Source: Chloroflexota bacterium
GTDB lineage: Bacteria; Chloroflexota; Ktedonobacteria; Ktedonobacterales; Ktedonobacteraceae
Reading direction: 5' to 3'
Length of the DNA stretch: 5,723 bases
Assembly (NCBI GenBank): GCA_005879655.1
Contig: VBJK01000376.1
Coordinates: 1-5,723 of the forward strand
Made by a program: the position numbers and the translations under genes. Position 1 is the stretch's first letter. Every line of letters begins with the position of its first letter. The notes below the pieces were generated by a model, which ran no database searches, had not been told where the DNA came from, and saw nothing but the letters and a program-made list of their open reading frames with translations. This document shows, piece by piece, positions 1 through 5,265 of this stretch.

Positions 1-92
1 ATATAGCTGAGTATCACTTTTGTAGCTGGGGGGGAGCGCCAGCTTTCCACGGAGGAAAATGGCGTCTTGAACTCAACAAGATATTCAGCGCT

Positions 93-992
93 TTGGCGCT
101 GATATTTTGTTTTACGGCAATGACTTTCGGAGTCCATAACATCAGAGCTGCCGATGCCCAACGGGTAATCTATTACTATCAGACCTTGACAGATCTCTGT
201 CCACTCATCAACAGGCTGAATGCTGCGACCGGGAGACCATACGCGACTGATATCAATGTGGCCGCCTTCCATCTCGGTGCACAGAGTGATGGTACTTTGA
301 TCCATCTCAACGACCTGCCACCCGACAATCCTGCCTTCAATACTCCATGGCGACAACTTGGGCAATTACAAGGCATGGGGGTGAAGCTGTATATGATGTT
401 GGGGGGTGCAGGACGTGGTTCTTATCAGTCGCTCTTCAGTGACTGGGTTACTTTGTATCCCGTGCTCAAACAGACGTTGCGACAATACCACTTCGATGGC
501 ATTGACCTGGATATTGAGGAAGTGGTGGCGCTGCACGATGTAGAGCGCCTGATTAACCAGCTAAGCCTGGACTTCGGTACTGGCTTCTCTATCACGCTGG
601 CCCCTATGGCATCTGATCTGATCAGCGGCAGAGGTCTCTCAGGGTTCAATTACAAGGATCTATACTATGGTGCTCAGGGAGCAAAGATTGCTTGGTTCAA
701 CACTCAGTTCTACAGTGGCTTTGGCTCTCTGGCTACTACATCTGACTACAATACTATTATTAACAATGGTTTTCCTGCCGACAAGGTCGTGGCTGGTATG
801 CTTGGCAATCCGCACGATGGCAGTGGTTATGTTGCGGTGAAACAGGTTGCGGGAACCGTCAGGGAGCTGGCTGCTACATATCCCAACTTCAGGGGAGTTT
901 TTTCGTGGGAGTACTTTGATACATTACCGGGTGGAACTGTACATCCTGAGCAGTGGTCAGAGCTTATGTATCAGGCAATGAATGGTCATTGA
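93..992 (+). CDS. GH18 family glycosidase (chitinase / endo-N-acetylglucosaminidase-like), putatively secreted; start uncertain
   Basis: Glycoside hydrolase family 18 TIM-barrel protein, expected to cleave beta-1,4 bonds of GlcNAc polymers or of the N-glycan chitobiose core. Seen in sequence: the catalytic DxxDxDxE motif at residues 135-142 (FDGIDLDIEE; acid/base Glu142, assisting Asp140), the beta-3 strand 'KLYMMLGGAG' near 99-108, the beta-6 strand 'NTQFYSGFG' near 203-211 and the beta-8 Trp in 'GVFSWEYFD' (Trp272). At about 275 catalytic residues it is a single minimal domain without a visible carbohydrate-binding module. The beta-6 'QFY..G' and 'DGSGYV' segments recall fungal EndoT-like GH18 enzymes (recollection, not a search). 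The TTG start at 93 gives a hydrophobic stretch ending 'IRAADA', like a signal peptide but without a basic n-region and without a Shine-Dalgarno. The frame stays open upstream to the window edge, with no ATG/GTG/TTG before 93. GGAGG at 51-55 precedes an ATG (59) in another frame. Family call is firm; start and exact substrate are not. Confidence 0.85.
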   Translation: MALIFCFTAMTFGVHNIRAADAQRVIYYYQTLTDLCPLINRLNAATGRPYATDINVAAFHLGAQSDGTLIHLNDLPPDNPAFNTPWRQLGQLQGMGVKLYMMLGGAGRGSYQSLFSDWVTLYPVLKQTLRQYHFDGIDLDIEEVVALHDVERLINQLSLDFGTGFSITLAPMASDLISGRGLSGFNYKDLYYGAQGAKIAWFNTQFYSGFGSLATTSDYNTIINNGFPADKVVAGMLGNPHDGSGYVAVKQVAGTVRELAATYPNFRGVFSWEYFDTLPGGTVHPEQWSELMYQAMNGH

Positions 993-1047
993 TTGAAGAG
1001 ATGCAAAAGGTCGTTGACAAACGAATAGCCGATCTCTCTTGAGAGCT

Positions 1048-1156
1048 TCTATGTACATATGGTATATACATAGATTGTACATATTATCTGGCTGGGCTGT
1101 GCACATATCGTACATCCATGTTCCCTAACTATGTGCACATGCTAGATCTATCTAGC
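1048..1156. repeat. AT-rich cluster of dyads and repeated TGTACATAT/TGTGCACA words between convergent genes
   Basis: The gap between the glycosidase and the methyltransferase stop codons holds several symmetric sequences. An imperfect 27-bp dyad occupies 1048-1074 (arms CTATGTA/TACATAG, with one mismatch and one G-T near the centre). TGTACATAT occurs at 1052-1060 and again at 1076-1084. The palindrome TGTGCACA occurs at 1098-1105 and 1132-1139, and together these give perfect 10-bp inverted arms (TGTGCACATA 1098-1107, TATGTGCACA 1130-1139). GCTAGAT/ATCTAGC forms a further 7-bp dyad at 1141-1156 that covers the methyltransferase stop codon. No U-run follows any stem, so a classical intrinsic terminator is not supported. 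Possible roles are a protein-binding cluster, a weak bidirectional terminator or the remnant of an insertion. Confidence 0.5.
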
Positions 1157-2054
1157 TGGGCATCGTCGAACGAACATAGGAGATCTCGCCAGCTTGGCTT
1201 GTAAAATCCTTTTGGCCCCAGCTGTCTGCGATCTGCATTGTCCCGCTAAAGGCTTCACTACATGCATCATTCTCCATGCGCTCCAGCAGAGCTTGCCATT
1301 CTCTAGGGGTGGTGATATGCCACTTGAGCAATGTGGGTTCCATCAGGTAGAGTGTCGTGCGCAGAAGGCCCATGAGGGGATGTAGGCCGATCCAGCCTGC
1401 CGTCAAGGGGATCTCATAGGTGCGGCGCTGAATCTGACTAAAACCTGCTTCATGGAGCAATGCAACCTGGCGGGCCTGCATACTCGGATAGGCTTGAGTG
1501 CTACAACCAGCCTTTTGCAGCGCTTGCTGCACCAGCTCACCAATACGCTGGACCGCCTCACTGGTTGTAGAGGGCCATTCCATTTCCATCAGCCGCATAA
1601 TGCCACCTGGGCGCAGAATACGCAGACTGTCAGTGAGGAGAGCAGGCCAATGTTCAGCGGGTAGCACGGTCAACAGAAAACGAGCTTGGACAAACTCAAA
1701 AGATTCATCAGTGAAATCAAGCGGTTGTTGGAGATCCATCACTTCGTAGGAGGCATTGTCGCGTTTCTGTACATGCGTGAGGCAGTGAGCGTAACTGACG
1801 GTCGTTGGGCAACTCTCTACACCTATGACGCATAAGTCCGAGTAGGAGAAGGCCACATCCTGCACCCATGCACCAGGCCCACAACCAAGGTCTAGCACCG
1901 ATTGGAACTCAGAAGGGTCAATATCCTCTGGGAAAAGCAAGCCCAGGTAATACGTGAGTAGTTTGTGACGGTGGATCTGTCGCGCCATCTCAGCACTGCA
2001 ACTCTGATCAATCAAAGAGGTAGAGACGCCGTTGTCAAATTGCATCATACACAT
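1152..2054 (-). CDS. Class I SAM-dependent methyltransferase (Methyltransf_25/UbiE-like)
   Basis: Transfers a methyl group from S-adenosylmethionine to an unidentified, probably small-molecule, acceptor; cytosolic, since no signal or membrane segment is seen. In the 300-residue protein, SAM motif I is VLDLGCGPG at 53-61, the acidic residue closing beta-2 is Glu80 in 'VIGVESC', the motif around Asp107 is 'YEVMDLQQPLDF', and the beta-4/post-motif region is 'ARFLLTVLP' followed by 'RILRPGGIMRLME' near 145-157. The C-terminal ~140 residues, with a Trp-rich part, would form the acceptor-side cap. This architecture is common in multi-copy methyltransferases of Ktedonobacteria (recollection). The start is ambiguous: Met1, Met3 and Met4 are close together; AAGGAAGG (complement of 2058-2065) lies 3 nt from Met1 and 9 nt from Met3, so Met3 (2048) may be the real start. 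It is monocistronic, with its own sigma70-like promoter upstream. The substrate cannot be inferred. Confidence 0.85.
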   Translation of the reverse strand: MCMMQFDNGVSTSLIDQSCSAEMARQIHRHKLLTYYLGLLFPEDIDPSEFQSVLDLGCGPGAWVQDVAFSYSDLCVIGVESCPTTVSYAHCLTHVQKRDNASYEVMDLQQPLDFTDESFEFVQARFLLTVLPAEHWPALLTDSLRILRPGGIMRLMEMEWPSTTSEAVQRIGELVQQALQKAGCSTQAYPSMQARQVALLHEAGFSQIQRRTYEIPLTAGWIGLHPLMGLLRTTLYLMEPTLLKWHITTPREWQALLERMENDACSEAFSGTMQIADSWGQKDFTSQAGEISYVRSTMPS

Positions 2055-2161
2055 AGGCCTTCCTTACTTGTCTATAGCGAGGCTGCCAGGCGTAAGAGGA
2101 CCGATGTGCGCTCCTGGTCACTTCAACCTCACCAATAGCTTAACATTTTCTTTATGTACTA

Positions 2162-2190
2162 AGTGTACGTCTCTACTAAAGTTTTGTCAA
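2162..2190 (-). promoter_or_regulatory. Sigma70-type promoter of the methyltransferase gene
   Basis: On the minus strand a perfect -35 hexamer TTGACA (complement of 2185-2190) is followed by a 17-bp spacer and TACACT (complement of 2162-2167; 4 of 6 matches to TATAAT). Transcription would begin near 2155, giving a leader of about 100 nt before the methyltransferase start. No closer promoter of similar quality was seen. Confidence 0.6.
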
Positions 2191-2202
2191 GACAGTGTCT
2201 TG
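2188..2202. promoter_or_regulatory. 15-bp palindromic operator candidate overlapping the methyltransferase -35
   Basis: CAAGACAGTGTCTTG is a perfect 7+1+7 palindrome. Three of its bases (2188-2190) lie inside the -35 hexamer of the methyltransferase promoter and the rest lies just upstream, a position where a bound dimeric regulator would block or recruit RNA polymerase. No regulator gene of TetR or MarR type is in the window, so the partner is unknown. Confidence 0.45.
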
Positions 2203-2297
2203 CCAATGTCCATAAATTAGTACTCATTTCCCACGATGATGCTCCGAGCGCTACGCTTTATCCCCATTTTCGTTAAGTTGACGTCTATTAGTCTGTC

Positions 2298-2423
2298 GTA
2301 ACTACTCAGGTTTCTTTTCGCCCGCGCCGCCTTCGGCGGCGGGTTGAGGAGGAAATGCGGGGACACCCCGCGCCCCGCCAAGGGGCCTAGCAAGCCCCTT
2401 GGAACCCCCTGCTGAGTAGTTAC
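2298..2423. repeat. 126-bp GC-rich structured element: 12-bp terminal inverted repeats around three hairpins
   Basis: The ends GTAACTACTCAG (2298-2309) and CTGAGTAGTTAC (2412-2423) are perfect inverted repeats. Between them lie three hairpins: GCCGCC-TTC-GGCGGC (2326-2340, extendable by CCC/GGG), GCGGGG-ACA-CCCCGC (2357-2371) and CCAAGGGGC-7 nt-GCCCCTTGG (2378-2402). The whole can fold as a closed stem with three arms on either strand. The interior is far richer in GC than the AT-rich flanks, a sign of separate origin. No convincing target-site duplication is visible next to the ends. It is best read as a dispersed intergenic repeat (MITE- or REP-like) or a structured RNA. An open frame of 85 codons crossing it on the minus strand is not supported as a gene. 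Confidence 0.6.
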
Positions 2424-2483
2424 TTTCTCAGGAAAATGCAACGATTGAATATCTTCTGTAGCATAGCTTTTCATTAGAATTTC

Positions 2484-2492
2484 TGCTATGAT
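2484..2492 (+). promoter_or_regulatory. Extended -10 promoter candidate for the receiver gene
   Basis: TGCTATGAT is an extended -10 (TGn plus TATGAT, 5 of 6 matches to TATAAT). No good -35 lies 17 bp upstream, which is tolerated for extended -10 promoters. Initiation near 2499 would give a leader of about 140 nt before the receiver start at 2642. Confidence 0.4.
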
Positions 2493-2533
2493 TAGTACAA
2501 GATGTTTAGCCTGCTTTGGTGCAAGTCTTCTAC

Positions 2534-2552
2534 TACCTCATACACTGAGGTA
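2534..2552 (+). promoter_or_regulatory. Hairpin in the leader of the receiver gene
   Basis: TACCTCA-TACAC-TGAGGTA forms a perfect 7-bp stem with a 5-nt loop, about 90 nt before the start codon. It is not followed by a U-run and does not sequester the ribosome binding site at 2632-2636, so it could be an operator dyad or a leader RNA structure. Function unknown. Confidence 0.3.
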
Positions 2553-2641
2553 ACGACCTGTCATCAAAGTTGCTAGATTTCTCTGGCACGCCCTCGGAAC
2601 GCCAGGTAGGTCCAGTTGACAGTAAGGTTGTGAGGAAGCAC

Positions 2642-3031
2642 ATGACCGATACGATTCTTTTGGTCGAGGATAGCCCTTTTTACGGGGAATTACTGACTGC
2701 TTTTCTGTCCCGCGAGACTTCTTATCATCTCTGGTGGGTCCAAACCGGCCATGCCGCTTTGCAAGTGGCCGAAAAAATTGTTCCTGTCTTATTTCTGCTG
2801 GACTATCGACTACCAGATATTGATGGACTCACACTCTCTGATCGTCTGCATGCCATCGCGGGACGTGAGACGATTCCAACGCTCATGCTGAGTTCTGATC
2901 TACCAGATGCAGAACTCGAAGCAAGGTTGGCAACACACAACATTGTTGGTCTCGGCAAGCAGTCTCCGTTAAGTACCATTCGCGCGACTCTTGAGCGGCT
3001 CGTGGCTGATGCCCAGCACCACAAGCAGTGA
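2642..3031 (+). CDS. Single-domain response regulator (CheY-like receiver)
   Basis: A 129-residue receiver domain without an output domain, expected to accept a phosphoryl group from a histidine kinase and act by protein-protein contact or phosphorelay in the cytosol. All key positions are present: acidic pair Glu9-Asp10 ('LLVEDSPF'), phosphoacceptor Asp54 ('FLLDYRLPDIDG'), the conserved Ser/Thr as Ser84 ('LMLSSD') and Lys106 ('GLGKQSP'). Full receiver length (~120 residues) is retained, with only a short charged tail. ATG 2642 is chosen because GAGGA at 2632-2636 sits 5 nt upstream; the frame is open back to a TTG at 2570, but the extra 24 residues do not look like receiver sequence. Its last 49 codons are overlapped antisense by the neighbouring degenerate receiver. 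The cognate kinase is not in the window. Confidence 0.88.
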   Translation: MTDTILLVEDSPFYGELLTAFLSRETSYHLWWVQTGHAALQVAEKIVPVLFLLDYRLPDIDGLTLSDRLHAIAGRETIPTLMLSSDLPDAELEARLATHNIVGLGKQSPLSTIRATLERLVADAQHHKQ

Positions 3032-3347
3032 GCCAGAAGAAACCCTGTGCAGCTGTGAAGGGGACAAACATGGGAGAAATGTCGTTAAGCTCTGCTCTTC
3101 CAGACAACCAATCATAGCACTCAAGGCCATGCATATCCGGCAGGTGGTCATTCAGTAGCACCAGATCCGGTCGGAGCTTGCTGTCTCCTTTCATAAGCCG
3201 TAGGGCCTGCAAGCCAGTGGCAACCAGAATGACTTGATATGCTGCTTGCTCTGACAAGATCTGAAGGAGCAATGCTCCTCTCGTCGGATTCTCCTCAACT
3301 ACAAGGAGAGTTTTCTTTGCGAGTCCTTTTCCTGAAGGGTGCGACAT
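2883..3347 (-). CDS. Degenerate, C-terminally truncated receiver-domain protein
   Basis: A second CheY-like domain, convergent with the first. Receiver similarity covers residues ~12-99: 'TLLVVEENPTRG' (acidic pair Glu18-Glu19), 'ILVATGLQALRLM', 'DLVLLNDHLPDMHG' and a beta-4 ending 'MFVPFTA' with Thr98. The phosphoacceptor position is Asn66 instead of Asp, although Asp67 follows. The alpha-4/beta-5/alpha-5 third, including the conserved Lys, is absent: from about residue 105 the frame runs antisense through the last 49 codons of the upstream receiver, giving a Cys-rich unrelated tail. The start is good: GAGGAG (complement of 3355-3360) lies 7 nt before ATG 3347. It is probably a decaying gene cut when it was joined to its neighbour; a functional pseudo-receiver is less likely, since the fold would be incomplete. 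Confidence 0.6.
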   Translation of the reverse strand: MSHPSGKGLAKKTLLVVEENPTRGALLLQILSEQAAYQVILVATGLQALRLMKGDSKLRPDLVLLNDHLPDMHGLECYDWLSGRAELNDISPMFVPFTAAQGFFWLTACGAGHQPRAAQESREWYLTETACRDQQCCVLPTLLRVLHLVDQNSA

Positions 3348-3505
3348 ACTTCATCTCCTCATACAAAAGCACGAAAATTGTTAGGAAACCCGTGAAGGAT
3401 AAATAGTGTATAATAATATTATAATGATTCTTGAAAAGAAAGCATCGGGGAGTTCACCTATTTTTTGGCATCTTTTCTTCCCAGCTAATAGTGAGGTGAG
3501 GATAT
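3348..3505. promoter_or_regulatory. Divergent promoter region with AT-rich core
   Basis: This 158-bp gap separates the divergent starts of the degenerate receiver (-) and the HD-domain gene (+). A palindromic AT block at 3409-3425 offers TATAAT twice on the plus strand (3409-3414, 3420-3425) and once on the minus strand (complement of 3418-3423). No hexamer close to TTGACA lies at the right distance for any of them; TTGTTA (3378-3383) with TAAATA (3400-3405, 16-bp spacer) is another option for the plus strand. The exact start points cannot be chosen. Confidence 0.4.
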
Positions 3506-4006
3506 ATGGTCAATCAGAAGCAAACAGATGGAGATTTCGCCGCGCTTTTGTGTGCATTGTCTTTCGCTACAGGTCTTGGATTCGGAGGTCATCTAGAACA
3601 TGGTTTAGGCTGTGCCTATCTTGGGCTACAAATCGCCGATGCTCTCACACTGGAGAGTCAAGAGCGTGAGGCGATCTTCTATGGAGCGCTCCTTAAAGAT
3701 GTGGCGTGTACTGCTTGTTCGGCTGGGATAGCTGCTTTCCTCCCCGATGAGGAACAGGTATCTTTGTCGGATGTCATCCTGATGGACCCTTCCCATCTAA
3801 GTGATATGATTGGTTGGTTATCCAAATACCTGCGACTGGATGCGCACTTCCCCAGTCGCATCACCAAACTCTTGTCCTTCTTAGTACAGTGCGGAACGAT
3901 AGCCAGGGACACCATGCGTAGCCACTGTGAAGTAGCGGAACTATTTGCGCGACAACTGGGATTTCCAGACTATGTTCAACAAGCACTGCGCTTTCGCTTG
4001 AGCTAA
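3506..4006 (+). CDS. HD-domain protein, N-terminal fragment of a split HD/LuxR regulator
   Basis: This 166-residue frame encodes the N-terminal half-domain of the HD-domain/LuxR regulator family also found in Actinobacteria. Visible are 'GGHLEHGLGCAYLGLQIADAL' split as GGHLEHGLG (27-35) and the helix to ~47, then 'FYGALLKDVAC' (58-68), where the HD dyad is reduced to Lys64-Asp65, and 'EVAELFARQLGFPDYVQQALR' near 142-161. In the family the sequence should continue with a WDGxG-type (GYP-like) segment, but here it ends after 'RFRLS' at a TAA. The expected continuation resumes in another frame just downstream. The N-terminal HD of this family is usually degenerate, so it is regulatory rather than catalytic. 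The start ATG 3506 is preceded by GAGGTGAGG at 3493-3501. As a stand-alone product it would lack the effector HD and the DNA-binding domain. Confidence 0.7.
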   Translation: MVNQKQTDGDFAALLCALSFATGLGFGGHLEHGLGCAYLGLQIADALTLESQEREAIFYGALLKDVACTACSAGIAAFLPDEEQVSLSDVILMDPSHLSDMIGWLSKYLRLDAHFPSRITKLLSFLVQCGTIARDTMRSHCEVAELFARQLGFPDYVQQALRFRLS

Positions 4007-4083
4007 TCTATCACTTTAGTGGTCCAGAGGCGGCACAGGTCCTTGCTAAGGAAAAGCGCGGGACCCGTTTCCATCCCAAGGCT

Positions 4084-4983
4084 GTGGATGCCTTTCTAGC
4101 ACTGACGCAACAGGCGGATTTCTGGCACAAATTCGAGGAGCAGTCAACAGAGGAAGCTCTAATAGCCAGACGACCACCGACTGTAGCAGAGTGCACTGAG
4201 CAGAATCAGATTGAGCGGATGTGTGAAACACTAGCTGACTTCGTTGATCTCAAAACTCGCGAGAGCTGGCATCACTCGCGCACCGTTGCTGAGGTAGCAG
4301 AAAGGATAGGCAACTGTCTGGGCATGAAAACGGGCGAGCTAACGAGGCTAAGATATGCTGCACTCGTGCATGATGTCGGCAAAGTGGCAATCCCGGTAGC
4401 GATCCTGACAAAGGGGGAGCAACGCTCAAGCAGTGAATGGGAGACCTTGCGTCTTCATCCATATTACACGCAGCGGATTCTTGAGCGTGTCGCTTCCTTG
4501 CAAGCGTTGGCACCAGCGGCATCTGCCCATCACGAATGGGTGAATGGTCAGGGGTACCATCGACAGCTTTGTGGAGAACAGATTCCCTTGCATGGTCGCA
4601 TCTTAGCAGTGGCCAACAGCTATGTGCGGCTTATCCAGCAGCAAGGAGATCAAACGGATCAAGCGGCAGTATTGCACAAGATGCACGCCCTCGTTGATAG
4701 CCAATTCGATCGCGCCTGCTACGAGGCTCTAGTGACCTCAGTGACGAAGGGGCATGATATCCAGTACATCTCACCGAGATCACTAGCCGTGGGCAACCTG
4801 ACCAAACGGGAGGTCGAGGTGCTCAGTCTATTAGCGAAGGGATACAATACTCCTCAGATCGCGCGCACTCTGCACATCAGCAGGAAGACGGTCGAGCATC
4901 ACTTATCACATATCTACAAAAAAATTGGCGTAACGTGCCGCACGGCTGCGGTAGTCTATGCCGTGCAACAGGGAATTGTGTAA
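4084..4983 (+). CDS. HD-GYP-like domain with C-terminal LuxR helix-turn-helix (C-terminal fragment of the split regulator)
   Basis: Carries the C-terminal HD domain and a LuxR/GerE DNA-binding domain. In the numbering from GTG 4084: linker and 'LADFVDLKTRESWHHSRTV' region with His64, the HD dyad His96-Asp97 ('LVHDVGKVAIP'), His125 ('RLHPYYTQR'), His149-His150 ('AHHEWVNGQGYH') and 'RILAVANSY' to 180. The GYP signature is altered: Asn154 replaces the usual Asp, His159 the Pro of GYP, and Asn178 the last metal-ligand Asp, so cyclic-di-GMP hydrolysis is doubtful. Residues ~237-299 ('NLTKREVEVLSLLAKGY', 'RKTVEHHLSHIYKKIGV') form a complete LuxR helix-turn-helix. The GTG start lacks a good ribosome binding site and homology to the family begins upstream (~3997) in the same frame, so this is probably the 3' part of a frameshifted gene. 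It ends 3 bp from the convergent Lrp remnant. Confidence 0.75.
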   Translation: MDAFLALTQQADFWHKFEEQSTEEALIARRPPTVAECTEQNQIERMCETLADFVDLKTRESWHHSRTVAEVAERIGNCLGMKTGELTRLRYAALVHDVGKVAIPVAILTKGEQRSSSEWETLRLHPYYTQRILERVASLQALAPAASAHHEWVNGQGYHRQLCGEQIPLHGRILAVANSYVRLIQQQGDQTDQAAVLHKMHALVDSQFDRACYEALVTSVTKGHDIQYISPRSLAVGNLTKREVEVLSLLAKGYNTPQIARTLHISRKTVEHHLSHIYKKIGVTCRTAAVVYAVQQGIV

Positions 4984-4986
4984 ATA

Positions 4987-5265
4987 TTAGTCTTCCTCTG
5001 CCCCTCGTTCAACCAGCGTTCGTGTAATTGTATAGCGCTGCATAGGCTTGGAGAGCGCTATTGAGGTCGTTGGCAGACCATACAAAGTGAGTTGGTCAAT
5101 GATACGCTCTAGATGAGCTATCGAGGTAGCAACCACTTTAGTCACCACCGAGTCGCTACCGGTGACACGAACACATTCAAGCACTTCGGGAATCTCGCTC
5201 ACGCATTGAGCCACGTGGTGACAGGTCAGACCTGCTCCAGTGCTCAGGCGAATAATGGCCGTCAC
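4987..5265 (-). CDS. Lrp/AsnC RAM (effector-binding) domain fragment
   Basis: An open frame of 92 residues from GTG 5265 holding the whole C-terminal RAM domain of an Lrp-type regulator: 'VTAIIRLSTGAG', 'VSEIPEVLECVRVTGSDSVV', 'AHLERIIDQLTLYGLPTTS' and 'SIALSKPMQRYTI'. In the family this ferredoxin-like domain binds amino acids and drives dimer/octamer assembly. Without the helix-turn-helix, any product could only oligomerise or bind ligand, like stand-alone RAM proteins. The GTG overlaps the stop of the upstream fragment as GTGA, so translational reinitiation is possible. The same frame continues with family-like sequence upstream to ~5319, so GTG 5265 is not the ancestral start. Confidence 0.6.
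   Translation of the reverse strand: MTAIIRLSTGAGLTCHHVAQCVSEIPEVLECVRVTGSDSVVTKVVATSIAHLERIIDQLTLYGLPTTSIALSKPMQRYTITRTLVERGAEED

Larger units (their letters stand above)
3506..4983 (+). pseudogene. HD / HD-GYP-like / LuxR regulator gene broken by an out-of-frame internal deletion
   Basis: The two coding pieces read as one family member: the first frame matches through 'VQQALRFR' (to ~3996), and the +2-shifted frame picks up with 'LELIYHFSGPEAAQVLA' from ~3997, then 'KRGTRFHPKAVDAF' and onward to the LuxR domain. Between these two blocks family members have roughly 30 residues (a W-D-G-x-G segment and a 'RILHLA' helix) that are missing here. The loss is therefore about 90 nt and not a multiple of three, with the junction near 3990-4000. 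An intact protein would be about 520 residues. The estimate of missing length is from memory of the family and not from an alignment. Assembly error or true mutation cannot be separated here. Confidence 0.65.

Noticed and set aside
24..44. AGCTGG/CCAGCT inverted repeat as an intrinsic terminator of an upstream gene
   Set aside because: Only 6 bp with a 9-nt G-rich loop and no U-run, and the upstream gene is not visible.
2298..2423. CRISPR repeat or tRNA-like gene in the GC-rich block
   Set aside because: There is one copy only, with no spacers; the arms do not have tRNA dimensions, an anticodon arm or a T-loop consensus.
2217..2474. 85-codon open frame on the minus strand
   Set aside because: It runs straight through the inverted-repeat element, so its middle is hairpin sequence; there is no domain and no supporting ribosome binding site.
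2570..2641. N-terminal extension of the first receiver from TTG 2570
   Set aside because: The 24 added residues do not look like receiver sequence, and ATG 2642 has a well-placed GAGGA.
3406..3669. 87-codon plus-strand frame upstream of and across the HD gene start
   Set aside because: It begins inside the AT-rich promoter block, is out of frame with the HD gene that has family motifs and its own SD, and matches nothing recognisable.
3931..4083. Programmed ribosomal frameshift joining the two HD/LuxR pieces
   Set aside because: No slippery heptamer is evident near 3990-4006 and conserved residues are missing at the junction, so a deletion explains it better than recoding.
4984..4986. Bidirectional terminator between the HD-LuxR gene and the Lrp-type gene
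   Set aside because: Only 3 bp separate the stop codons and no hairpin plus U-run was seen around them.
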